From NCBI GenBank assembly GCA_900765115.1, contig CAAFQK010000070.1:1-54897 (forward strand): 54,897 nt of DNA, written 5' to 3'. A program made the position numbers and the translations under genes. This document shows, one piece after another, positions 7,790 to 15,442 of the stretch. The first letter of the stretch is position 1, and each line of letters opens with the position of its first letter. This DNA is from an uncultured Collinsella sp. (GTDB lineage Bacteria > Actinomycetota > Coriobacteriia > Coriobacteriales > Coriobacteriaceae). Under the pieces are notes generated by a model that did no database searches, was not told where the DNA came from, and saw nothing but the letters and a program-made list of their open reading frames with translations.

Positions 7790-8475
7790 CGGGCGATCTC
7801 CTCGAAAGCCGTGGCCATATTGCCGTCAACGAGGATCGTCTCGCACGAGGCGTCGGGCGCCATGGCCTGACTGTAGTTGAACACGATGTAGGTGGCGTGC
7901 TCGCAGGTGCTCGCGACCTGGGCGAGCATGCGCTTTATGACGCCGTTGCGCACCCCCACGCCAAGTTCGAGGATGGCGACCCTGCCGTTGCGATGGGCTT
8001 GCACAAGGCGCTCGAGCTCCTCGAGCTGGGCCGTGGCGAGGGCGTCTGGATGGGCGAGACGCCGCTCGTCGATCGACGTGCGTATGCTTCCCTCCGTCTC
8101 GAGCACGCGACCCTCATTGAACCCTGCGCGCGCGAAGTGCCCGTCGATATTGCACGTGATCACGAAGGTGTCGGCGTGCTCCGCAAGATGCCGCAGCTCA
8201 TTCATGAGCGGGCTGGGCTCATACTCGACATACTCCTTTTGATGAAACCGCTCGGCCCATCGGCGTCGCACATTTGCATTCGGAGAGGCGAGCCCCTGCA
8301 GTATGCAGCCGATGTCGTCGGCCAGGGCGAGGTCCCCGTAAGCCTCTCGGAAATGAGCATCGGCGCATAAGAGGTTGAGCCCCTCCGCCATGTCGAGTCC
8401 GTTGCTAGCGCCGATGATGACAAGATCCGCCTCGGCTAGCGCCCTGCCTATGCGAACTGCTTTCGCCGTCTCCAT
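7777..8475 (-). CDS. Sirtuin-like protein lacking the zinc site, middle gene of trio
   Basis: A 232-residue member of the same fold. The NAD site survives as IIGASNG (20-26) and TCNID (107-111). The catalytic histidine position reads TEG (127-129), and none of the four zinc cysteines is present: the segment after TEG goes directly into SIRTSIDERRLAH. The C-terminal Rossmann part with ILELGVGVRNGVIKRML is kept. It is shorter than its neighbours by the size of the zinc module. It may be a catalytically altered or regulatory subunit of a complex with the flanking sirtuins. Its ribosome binding site (GGGGAGG) overlaps the stop of the upstream sirtuin. Confidence 0.75.
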   Translation of the reverse strand: METAKAVRIGRALAEADLVIIGASNGLDMAEGLNLLCADAHFREAYGDLALADDIGCILQGLASPNANVRRRWAERFHQKEYVEYEPSPLMNELRHLAEHADTFVITCNIDGHFARAGFNEGRVLETEGSIRTSIDERRLAHPDALATAQLEELERLVQAHRNGRVAILELGVGVRNGVIKRMLAQVASTCEHATYIVFNYSQAMAPDASCETILVDGNMATAFEEIARCRL

Positions 8476-8478
8476 GCG

Positions 8479-9444
8479 CTACCTCCCCAGCGTGTTGCGC
8501 ACGTCAGCGAGCACGTCGGCGATATCGGCGCGAACGGCGAGCCCCCGATCCTCGATCGCACGGGGGAGAAACTGCGTCTTGTTGTTCACGGCGATGTAGC
8601 TAGCCTGCGGCAACTGCGCCGTGAGGGCCCAGAACGGCTCTTGGATAAACGCAGGCGTCATGCGGCCCACGCCCAGCTCGAGGAAAAGGATCCTCTGCCG
8701 CGCGTGCGCGTCGAGCCAGTCGGACACCTTGTGGTACTGCTCCTCGTAGAGCGCGCCCTGCAGGAAGTTGCCGTAGCCGCGAACCCAGGGGAATGCCTCT
8801 GCCCCGCAGTGCGGGCAGCGCGGCACGAGCTCTGTCGGAACCTCAAGGCCGTCTCCCATGGCCTCTACCATGCGGGAGACCGGCTCGACCGCGTCCCACA
8901 CCTCGTCGGTGCAACAGTGGGAGCACTGGAAGAAGCGGTGGTCGCCTTGGATCTCTGCCACCTTCTCCCAAGGGTAGATTTTCATGAACTGCGTGTCCTG
9001 GTTGGTGGTGAGAACGAAGAAGTCTTTCTCGGTAAGAATGGCGTCGAGATCTTTGTAGGGCTCGCGCAGCGGGGCGTTGAGCGTGGTGTCGAGGAAGGTG
9101 GCAAGGTAGCCCCAGCGCGACTCGGCGGTGGGCCAGCGGTAGGACGACCCTTCAAAAGCGCCCCTGAAACCGTAGCGCTCGGCGAATTTGCCGAAATGCC
9201 TGCGATAGGTCACGTTGTCCTCGTAGTAGAAGTCGCCGCCGCCCGCCGCGGAGAGCCCGGAGGCCCCGCCCACCAGCACGCAATCGGCTTCCTCGATCAT
9301 GCGGGCGAAGTCCTTGATTTGCTGGTCGTAGGGCTCGGGCTCGCGGTCACTCAGCTCATAGGGCGTGCCGCTGCTGCGGTAGGCGGCCTGAAGGGAAAAC
9401 GATCGGTTGGTGAGCTCGACAACGAGCTGCTCGTATAGAGTCAC
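8479..9444 (-). CDS. Class M (SirTM)-like sirtuin, first gene of trio
   Basis: A 322-residue protein starting at GTG 9444, chosen because AAGAAGG lies eight bases upstream; longer readings have no ribosome binding site. About 45 N-terminal residues precede the sirtuin core. Motifs are GGASG (59-63), TTNQD (146-150), IQG (165-167, glutamine in place of histidine), zinc cysteines 174 and 177/178, CPHC 210-213, and LELGVGRMTPAF near 255-266. These match class M sirtuins. It heads a three-gene operon with stop-start spacings of a few bases, divergent from a TetR regulator at 9588. Predicted activity is NAD-dependent ADP-ribosyl transfer; the target is unknown. Confidence 0.85.
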   Translation of the reverse strand: MTLYEQLVVELTNRSFSLQAAYRSSGTPYELSDREPEPYDQQIKDFARMIEEADCVLVGGASGLSAAGGGDFYYEDNVTYRRHFGKFAERYGFRGAFEGSSYRWPTAESRWGYLATFLDTTLNAPLREPYKDLDAILTEKDFFVLTTNQDTQFMKIYPWEKVAEIQGDHRFFQCSHCCTDEVWDAVEPVSRMVEAMGDGLEVPTELVPRCPHCGAEAFPWVRGYGNFLQGALYEEQYHKVSDWLDAHARQRILFLELGVGRMTPAFIQEPFWALTAQLPQASYIAVNNKTQFLPRAIEDRGLAVRADIADVLADVRNTLGR

Positions 9445-9587
9445 TGGATACCTTCTTTCAGCTATTATGAACAGGTGTTGATAAAAAGTATCCATGTTGA
9501 TTTGTGCGAGAGCAATGAACAGCTTCGATGCGCTGTCGATAAACAAACGATTGCTGGGCATTGTCAAGCGTTGCAATTGGAGGGGCA

Positions 9588-10145
9588 ATGGAATCGGGGA
9601 AGATCGATCGTCGCCGACGCTATACGCTCTCGGTCATACGGGAGGCATTCTTCGCGCTGCTGGCCGAGGTCGGCTTCGCGAAGATGACGGTAGCGGATAT
9701 CTGCCGCCGCGCCGATATCAATCGCGGCACGTTCTATCTGCACTACGAGGACAAGTTCGCGCTGCTCGACGCACTTATCGACGAGGCCCTGGCGGCGGCA
9801 CCGCCGATCGAGGGAACGGAGGCGGGCGCCCTCTGCCAGCGCCCGCCGGCAAACGATGACTATTATCTGCTCTACTCGGATGACGACGCGTACGCCCGGG
9901 TGGCGCAGCGCGTCGTCGAGCGCGGCGCCGAGCAGATGGTTCCCTCGATCATGGAGGAAACTGGGCTTTCGCGCGAGGACGCCTATCTGCTCTTCGTCCA
10001 CAACGTCCAGGGAAATCTCGCGGTAAACCGCCTGCTCGGTTGGAGGCGAGGGCCCGAGTTCGCCCGCGCCCAGGAGCTGCTCAGCGCCTATTCCGAAGGG
10101 GGCATGCGGGCGGTATCGGCCCCTTGCACACCGATCGCGAATTAG
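9588..10145 (+). CDS. TetR/AcrR-family regulator of the sirtuin operon
   Basis: A 185-residue regulator. The N-terminal helix-turn-helix is clear (RRRRYTLSVIREAFFALLAE, then KMTVADICRRADINRGTFYL, then HYEDKFALLDALIDEAL). The C-terminal ligand domain is helical and lacks an obvious subfamily motif. It begins at ATG 9588 with GGAGG four to five bases upstream. It is divergent from the three sirtuin genes with about 140 bases between, so it is the best candidate for their repressor. Its TAG stop overlaps the TAA stop of the convergent cupin gene (10142-10145). Confidence 0.88.
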   Translation: MESGKIDRRRRYTLSVIREAFFALLAEVGFAKMTVADICRRADINRGTFYLHYEDKFALLDALIDEALAAAPPIEGTEAGALCQRPPANDDYYLLYSDDDAYARVAQRVVERGAEQMVPSIMEETGLSREDAYLLFVHNVQGNLAVNRLLGWRRGPEFARAQELLSAYSEGGMRAVSAPCTPIAN

Positions 10146-10495
10146 AACATGATAGCGTCGTCGGCCGTGAAGGCATCAAGGGATCCCTGCTTGACCTGAA
10201 TGCAGACGTATGTGATGCCCGAGTCGGATGCGGCGCGGAACTGACGGTGTGCGGCGGGGGAAATGCGCAGCCAGTCGCCGGCTGCAAGCTCGATTTCCTC
10301 ACCGTCGATCGTGACCGAGCCCGCGCCCTCGAGCACGCCATAGATCTCCTCGTTTTCCTTGTGTGTATGGACGAACGGAATGCCAGCGCCGGCGGGAAGG
10401 TTGTTGACGCTCACCTCTGCTCCGGTAAGTCCGAGCACCTCGTGCAGCTCGACGCGGTTCTCGTCGCCGATGTGGGTCTTTGCATAATTGGCCAT
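10142..10495 (-). CDS. Small cupin-domain protein
   Basis: A 117-residue single-domain cupin. Metal-binding motif 1 is GIPFVHTHKENEEIYGVLEG (around residues 39-58) and motif 2 is ELAAGDWLRISPAAHRQF. ATG 10495 has GAGGAG nearby. It is divergent from the HxlR regulator at 10651, and a 28 bp inverted-repeat operator lies between them. Single cupins beside HxlR regulators are often induced by quinones or aldehydes. The reaction is unknown; it may be a binding protein or a small dioxygenase/isomerase. Confidence 0.85.
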   Translation of the reverse strand: MANYAKTHIGDENRVELHEVLGLTGAEVSVNNLPAGAGIPFVHTHKENEEIYGVLEGAGSVTIDGEEIELAAGDWLRISPAAHRQFRAASDSGITYVCIQVKQGSLDAFTADDAIMF

Positions 10496-10579
10496 AATGG
10501 CTCCTCTCTTTGAGGTTGATGTACCTTGCAGGCATCTCCTGCGTGAGCTATATTCAACGCGAAGGCGCATGCAAATACG

Positions 10580-10607
10580 AGTACGCACATATTTGTAACT
10601 GCGTACT
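10580..10607. promoter_or_regulatory. 28 bp inverted-repeat operator, likely HxlR site
   Basis: AGTACGCA (10580-10587) and TGCGTACT (10600-10607) are perfect 8 bp arms with a 12 bp AT-rich spacer. They lie in the divergent region between the cupin gene (start 10495) and the HxlR gene (start about 10651). Arm spacing and position suit a winged-helix dimer such as HxlR. Confidence 0.55.
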
Positions 10608-10650
10608 TTTTTGTGAAACCGGTATGGTCAAGGAGGTTGGGTCTCCCGTG

Positions 10651-10974
10651 ATGGCGAAAGAGGAACTTCCGGAGTGTCCGGTCGCAACGGCGGTAGCGCT
10701 CATTGGTGGCAAGTGGAAGCTGCTCATTATCCGTAACTTGCGCGTACGCCCCTGGCGTTTCAACGAGTTGCGCCGCAGCCTTGAGGGGATCTCTCAGAAG
10801 GTGCTTACCGACAGCCTGCGGCAGATGGAGGATGATGGGCTGGTCTTTCGCCATGACTATGGCGAGAATCCTCCCCGCGTTGAGTATGGCCTTACCGAGC
10901 TCGGCCGCCAGATGATGCCCATCATGGACTCGCTCGCAGACTTCGGCGCTTATTACAAGACGGTCGTTTCGTAG
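10651..10974 (+). CDS. HxlR-family transcriptional regulator
   Basis: A 107-residue winged-helix protein: CPVATAVALIGGKWKLLIIR, then RPWRFNELRRSLEGISQKVL, then the wing with RHDYGENPPRVEYGLTELG. The conserved cysteine near the N-terminus (ELPECPV) is often redox-active in HxlR/HypR proteins. AAGGAGG at 10630-10636 is 11 bases before GTG 10648 and 14 before ATG 10651, so the start is one or other of these. The regulator is likely to control the divergent cupin gene and the FMN reductase 100 bases downstream on the same strand. Confidence 0.87.
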   Translation: MAKEELPECPVATAVALIGGKWKLLIIRNLRVRPWRFNELRRSLEGISQKVLTDSLRQMEDDGLVFRHDYGENPPRVEYGLTELGRQMMPIMDSLADFGAYYKTVVS

Positions 10975-11074
10975 CGGACACGCTGCTTGGGGGGGCGGAG
11001 AACCGCTACGAGGGTGCTAACGAAAACCTGTCCCGAATCATCGTGCGCCTGCGGCATGAAGAAGGGAGATTCCT

Positions 11075-11605
11075 ATGAATATCGTTGTATTGAGCGGCAG
11101 CCCGCGTAAGGGCGCCAATACCGACACTATGGTCGAGGCGTTTGCCGAGACCGCGCGCGAGGTCGGCCATACGGTCGAGGTCATCCGCGTTGCAGGCAAA
11201 AAGATCGCCGGCTGCCTGGGATGCCAGTACTGCCTCGCCCACGAGGGCACCTGTGTGCAGAAGGATGACATGGCCGATGTGATCGAGTCGCTGAAAGACG
11301 CCGATATGGCCGTCTTCGCTTCGCCTATCTACTGGTTTGATATTACTGCGCAGGAGAAAGCCGCTATTGACCGCCTGTACGCCTTCGGTGCCACGGGCTT
11401 CCCGTTCACCAAGACGGCCCTTTTGCTCGATAGCCACAGCGAGGGCGTCTATGATGCGGCGATCGCTATGTACAAGTCAGCCTGTGCCTACTGCAAGTGG
11501 GAGGACCAGGGCATTGTCACCATTAGCGGCATGACCGAGCGCGACAGCATGGCCTCCTCGCCCAAGTTGGAAGAGGTGCGAGAGCTCGCTCGCAAGCTGG
11601 CCTAA
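11075..11605 (+). CDS. NADPH-dependent FMN reductase / flavodoxin-family protein
   Basis: A 176-residue flavodoxin-fold protein. The FMN phosphate loop is SGSPRKGANTDTMV (residues 6-19). A cysteine-rich insertion CLGCQYCLAHEGTCVQKDD (about 47-65) resembles iron-sulfur flavoproteins and related NAD(P)H oxidoreductases. ASPIYWFDITAQEKAAIDR contacts the flavin. These proteins reduce FMN, quinones or similar electrophiles. It follows the HxlR gene on the same strand with its own ribosome binding site (GAAGAAGGGAG). Its length fits the family. Confidence 0.85.
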   Translation: MNIVVLSGSPRKGANTDTMVEAFAETAREVGHTVEVIRVAGKKIAGCLGCQYCLAHEGTCVQKDDMADVIESLKDADMAVFASPIYWFDITAQEKAAIDRLYAFGATGFPFTKTALLLDSHSEGVYDAAIAMYKSACAYCKWEDQGIVTISGMTERDSMASSPKLEEVRELARKLA

Positions 11606-11688
11606 GGGCAAGGAGAACGCATGGCAATCGATTGTAGCGCGAGCATATGAATAGGGGTGTATTCCCTCAAGTGCCGTATAGAACAATT

Positions 11689-11734
11689 TTTTAACGCAGA
11701 AAAATAACTGAAAACAAATTAATCCGCGTTAAAA
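11689..11734. promoter_or_regulatory. AT-rich inverted repeat upstream of DUF4143 ATPase
   Basis: TTTTAACGC (11689-11697) and GCGTTAAAA (11726-11734) are perfect 9 bp arms separated by 28 AT-rich bases, about 40 bases before the ATPase start. The stretch is much richer in A/T than its surroundings and probably includes the promoter. The repeat could be an operator. No matching regulator is adjacent. Confidence 0.3.
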
Positions 11735-11770
11735 TATTGTCAAACAGAAGTTCATGAGGGAAGGTTGCGT

Positions 11771-13060
11771 ATGCGTCGCAAGGCAGACGAGCTCCTTAGG
11801 GAATGGCGAGACAGGGCCGATAGAAAACCTTTGCTGGTCAAAGGCGTGCGCCAGTGTGGCAAGACCTATCTGCTCAGAACGTACGCTCAAGATCTTTTCG
11901 AATCGGTTGTCTACGTTAATCTTGAGAACGACCGGTCGGCGCGAGCGGATTTTTCGGGCGGTCTTGACCCTCATTCGATCGTACGCGCGATCGAGGCTCG
12001 TACGGGACAGCGTATCGTGCCTGGCAAAACTTTACTGTTCATTGACGAGATCCAGGCATGCGAGGAAGCGCTCACTTCCCTTAAATACTTTTGCGAAGAT
12101 GCTCCCGAGTATTATGTTGCGGCTGCTGGGTCGCTTCTTGGGGTTGCCATTAACCATCAGTCGTATTCGTTCCCCGTTGGAAAGACCGACTTGATTGAGA
12201 TGACTCCACTCGATTTCGAGGAGTTTCTCTGGGCGATGGGGCACGATCAGCTGGTCGACGAGATACGCTCATCATTCGAGTTAATGGCTCCTCTTGCGCC
12301 AAGCCTTCATGAAAAGGCGCTTGGGCTCTATCGACAGTATCTTGTTGTTGGCGGAATGCCCGAGGCGGTCCAAACGTACATCGATGATCAGTCAATCATT
12401 GATGTGGCCGAAAAGCATCGGATTATTCTCGACGGATATTCCGCCGACACCAATAAATATGCTGATGAACGCTTGAGCGCAAAGACGCGTGCGTGCTTCG
12501 ATTCCATTCCACAGCAGCTTGCCAAAGAGAATCGTAAATTTCAATACAAGGTAGTGCGAGCGGGGGGCAATGCGTCTCTCTTTGGAGATGCTCTCGACTG
12601 GCTTGTATTGTCGGGTACGGTGGCGCGCTGCAGCCTAGTCGGGCAGATCGAAAGCCCCTTAGAGGCCTTCGTTAACCCTTCTGCTTTTAAAATCTATCAG
12701 GCGGATACAGGGCTCCTCGTCTCCAAGGCCGGTGCACAACGCGCCGATATTCTTGCCGGCATCGGTGGTACATTCATGGGTGCACTTACCGAAAACTATG
12801 TTGCCCAACAGCTTTCAGCCATGGGCTATCCGCTGCATTATTGGGCGCGAGACAATCGTGCGGAAATCGACTTTGTAGTAGAGAAACAGGGATGCTTGTC
12901 TGCGATTGAAGTCAAGGCGGGGGAGAACACAAGATCTCGAAGCCTGTCCTCACTTAAAAAGACCCATCCGGGCGTGCGCCTTATCAGGCTATCGACTAAG
13001 CCCTTTGGAATGAATGATGGGCTTATGTCTGTTCCACTTTATGCGGCATTATGTCTATAG
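11771..13060 (+). CDS. AAA ATPase with DUF4143 C-terminal domain
   Basis: A 429-residue protein starting at ATG 11771 behind GAGGGAAGG. The P-loop is GVRQCGKTYLLR (about 25-36) and Walker B LLFIDEIQACEEAL (about 85-98). The C-terminal DUF4143 domain has ENYVAQQL, then HYWARDNRAEIDFVVEK and IEVKAGEN, the E-x-D and E-x-K positions of a PD-(D/E)XK-like nuclease fold. Such archaeal-type ATPase-nuclease proteins are abundant in gut anaerobes; their role is unknown and defence or toxin-like functions have been suggested. It is a single-gene unit ending at a strong terminator. Confidence 0.85.
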   Translation: MRRKADELLREWRDRADRKPLLVKGVRQCGKTYLLRTYAQDLFESVVYVNLENDRSARADFSGGLDPHSIVRAIEARTGQRIVPGKTLLFIDEIQACEEALTSLKYFCEDAPEYYVAAAGSLLGVAINHQSYSFPVGKTDLIEMTPLDFEEFLWAMGHDQLVDEIRSSFELMAPLAPSLHEKALGLYRQYLVVGGMPEAVQTYIDDQSIIDVAEKHRIILDGYSADTNKYADERLSAKTRACFDSIPQQLAKENRKFQYKVVRAGGNASLFGDALDWLVLSGTVARCSLVGQIESPLEAFVNPSAFKIYQADTGLLVSKAGAQRADILAGIGGTFMGALTENYVAQQLSAMGYPLHYWARDNRAEIDFVVEKQGCLSAIEVKAGENTRSRSLSSLKKTHPGVRLIRLSTKPFGMNDGLMSVPLYAALCL

Positions 13061-13082
13061 GGATGATGCTGCTGAAATGCAT

Positions 13083-13120
13083 GGGGCCCGGGGCGCAGCA
13101 TTTACTGCGCTCCGGGCCCC
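13083..13120. terminator. Bidirectional hairpin between convergent genes
   Basis: Sixteen bases 13083-13098 pair with 13105-13120 with a single G-U position, closing a six-base loop. It stands between the ATPase and the convergent topoisomerase gene. The T-run is weak, so termination would rely on the very stable stem. Confidence 0.65.
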
Positions 13121-13156
13121 GCTGCTTTGTAAAACTATGGCGGTTCTGCCGTCGTC

Positions 13157-15397
13157 CTAATCAAACAAACTTGGCATGTCGTTTTCTTTCATGAGGGCAC
13201 CGGCGGAGGGGAGGCTCTGCGCGGTGAACTTCTCGGCCGAGACGCCGGCGCCAAGGATTTCCTCGGTCGTGCCGACGGTGGTGACCGAGCGGCCCTTCTT
13301 GGCCGTGAAAGCCTGGACGCCCTGCGTGTTGGTGGTCGTCTTGGTCTTGAGCAGCGACGTGTTGAAGTTCATCAGGCGGTAGTCGCTCGAGACCAGTGCG
13401 ATGTCGCGATCTTCCTTGAGCACCTGGGCATACAGCAGCTTGCTGCCGCCGTAGATGGCGTTCTTGAGGCGCTTGCGGTTGGTCTTGGTGACGTACCCGG
13501 AAAGCGCGACGCGCACCACGCGGCCGTTCTCAAAGACGAACAGCACGTCGGCCTTGTAGTCCTCGGGGTCGATGACCCAGATGACACTCTCGTCGGGTTC
13601 CATCTCGAGGTCGGTGGGCAGGTACGAGCCCAGCTGTGCCGACTTGGTGTCCTCAAACGCCGCAACCTTGCACTTGTACACCTGGCTCTTGTTGGTAAAG
13701 ACCAGCAGCTCGTGGGTGTTGGAGGACGGGAACTCGATAAAGGGCTTGTCGCCGTCCTTGTACTTGAGCGTGGTCGCCTTCTTGAGCACGCGGTCCGTCA
13801 TCTTCTTAAGGTAGCCATCGCGCGAAAGCATGATGGTAACCGGATATTCCTCGACCTCGGGCTCCAAGCTTACCTCGATAACCTCATGGGGCTCGATCCT
13901 GCCCGTGCGGCGCGGCATCACATACTTCTTGTTGACCGCGGCCAGCTCGTCGCTGATGACCTTCTTGATGTTCTCCTCGCTGGAGAGGATTTCCTCAAGC
14001 TCGGCAATCTCGCCCTCAAGCTTGGCGATGTCCTTGGTGCGGTTGAGGATGTACTCCTCGTTGATGTTGCGGAGCTTAAGTTCGGCAACAAACTCGGCCT
14101 GGGTCTCGTCGATGTCGAAACCCTTCATAAGGTTGGGCACGACCTCGGCTTCGAGCTTGGTGCCGCGGATGATGGCGATGGCCTTGTCGATGTCGAGCAA
14201 GATTGCCTCAAGGCCGTGCAGCAGGTGCAGGCGCTCGGACTTTTTGCCCAGGTCAAAGTTAATGCGGCGACGTGTGGACTCAATACGCCACTTGACCCAC
14301 TCGTGCAGGATCTGGCGCACGCCCATAACGCGAGGGTAACCATCGACCAGCACGTTGAAGTTGCACGAGAACGAATCCTGCAGCGTGGTCGAGCGATAGA
14401 GCTTGGCCATGAGCTTGTCGGGGTCGACGCCGCGCTTAAGGTCGATGGCGATGCGCAGACCCGAAAGGTCTGTCTCGTCGCGGATGTCGGCGATCTCCTT
14501 GACCTTGCCCTCCTTGGAGAGCTTGACGATGCGCTCGATGATGACATCGGTCTTGGTGGTGTAGGGAATCTCGTACACTTCGATGATGCGCTCTTCGGGA
14601 ATCCAGCGCCAGCGGGAGCGAATCTGGAAGCTGCCAAGGCCGGTCTCGACGATCTTCTCCATCTCCTCGCGGCGGTAGATGATCTCGCCGCCGGTCGAGA
14701 AGTCGGGCATGGGCATGTACTCGAGCAGGTCGCAGTCTGGATCCTTGAGGTAGTGCATTGTGGCGGTGCAGACCTCGTTGAGGTTGAAACCGCAGATGTC
14801 AGAAGCCATGGCGACGCCGATGCCCTTGTTGGCCGAGACGAGGATGTTGGGGAACGTGGTGGGCAGCAGGCGCGGCTCCTTCATGGCGCCGTCGTAGCTG
14901 TCGACGAAGTCGACCGGGTCCTTGTCGATGTCCTTGAAGATCTCGGCGCTGATGGGGGAGAGCTTGGCCTCGGTATAACGTGAGGCGGCGTAGCTCAGGT
15001 CGCCCGAATAGTACTTGCCAAAGTTGCCCTTCGACTCCACAAAGGGGGCGAGCAGCGCCTCGTTGCCGGTGGCTAGGCGCACCATCGTCTCGTAGATTGC
15101 GGCATCGCCGTGCGGGTTGAGCTTCATGGTCTGGCCCACGATGTTGGCGCTCTTCTGGCGCTCGCCCTTGAGCAGACCCATCTTGTACATGGTGTAGAGC
15201 AGCTTGCGATGCGAGGGCTTAAAGCCGTCGATCTCGGGGAATGCACGCGAGACGTTGACGCTCATAGCGTAGGGCATGTAGTTGACCTCGAGCGTCTGCG
15301 TGATCGGCTGGTCGGTGACCTCGGAGTGCAGGCCGATGACGTTCTCGGCGTTGACCTGCTTTTTCTTTGGCTGGTTCTTCGTCTTCTTCTTTGCCAC
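13157..15397 (-). CDS. parC: Type IIA topoisomerase subunit A (ParC/GyrA-like)
   Basis: A 746-residue DNA-breaking subunit. A basic Lys-rich N-terminus precedes YMPYAMSVNVSRAFPEIDGF. The active-site tyrosine is Y141 in AASRYTEAKLSP. A long coiled-coil tower/exit-gate follows (about 400-510), then a C-terminal beta-pinwheel region with repeats such as LLVFTNKSQVYKCKV. The QRRGGKG GyrA box of true gyrases is not seen, which favours a topoisomerase IV-like decatenase. Its partner subunit lies 45 bases upstream in the same operon. The genome's canonical gyrase pair would be elsewhere, so this is probably a second type II enzyme. The gene symbol is assigned by architecture. Confidence 0.85.
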   Translation of the reverse strand: MAKKKTKNQPKKKQVNAENVIGLHSEVTDQPITQTLEVNYMPYAMSVNVSRAFPEIDGFKPSHRKLLYTMYKMGLLKGERQKSANIVGQTMKLNPHGDAAIYETMVRLATGNEALLAPFVESKGNFGKYYSGDLSYAASRYTEAKLSPISAEIFKDIDKDPVDFVDSYDGAMKEPRLLPTTFPNILVSANKGIGVAMASDICGFNLNEVCTATMHYLKDPDCDLLEYMPMPDFSTGGEIIYRREEMEKIVETGLGSFQIRSRWRWIPEERIIEVYEIPYTTKTDVIIERIVKLSKEGKVKEIADIRDETDLSGLRIAIDLKRGVDPDKLMAKLYRSTTLQDSFSCNFNVLVDGYPRVMGVRQILHEWVKWRIESTRRRINFDLGKKSERLHLLHGLEAILLDIDKAIAIIRGTKLEAEVVPNLMKGFDIDETQAEFVAELKLRNINEEYILNRTKDIAKLEGEIAELEEILSSEENIKKVISDELAAVNKKYVMPRRTGRIEPHEVIEVSLEPEVEEYPVTIMLSRDGYLKKMTDRVLKKATTLKYKDGDKPFIEFPSSNTHELLVFTNKSQVYKCKVAAFEDTKSAQLGSYLPTDLEMEPDESVIWVIDPEDYKADVLFVFENGRVVRVALSGYVTKTNRKRLKNAIYGGSKLLYAQVLKEDRDIALVSSDYRLMNFNTSLLKTKTTTNTQGVQAFTAKKGRSVTTVGTTEEILGAGVSAEKFTAQSLPSAGALMKENDMPSLFD

Positions 15398-15442
15398 GAT
15401 ATCCTCTTGAACTTCTTATGGGCCGTCGTTATCGATTTGCTG

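Noticed and set aside
9445..9588. N-terminal extension of the first sirtuin to 9588
   Set aside because: The extension covers the divergent promoter region and lacks a ribosome binding site; GTG 9444 has AAGAAGG in place.
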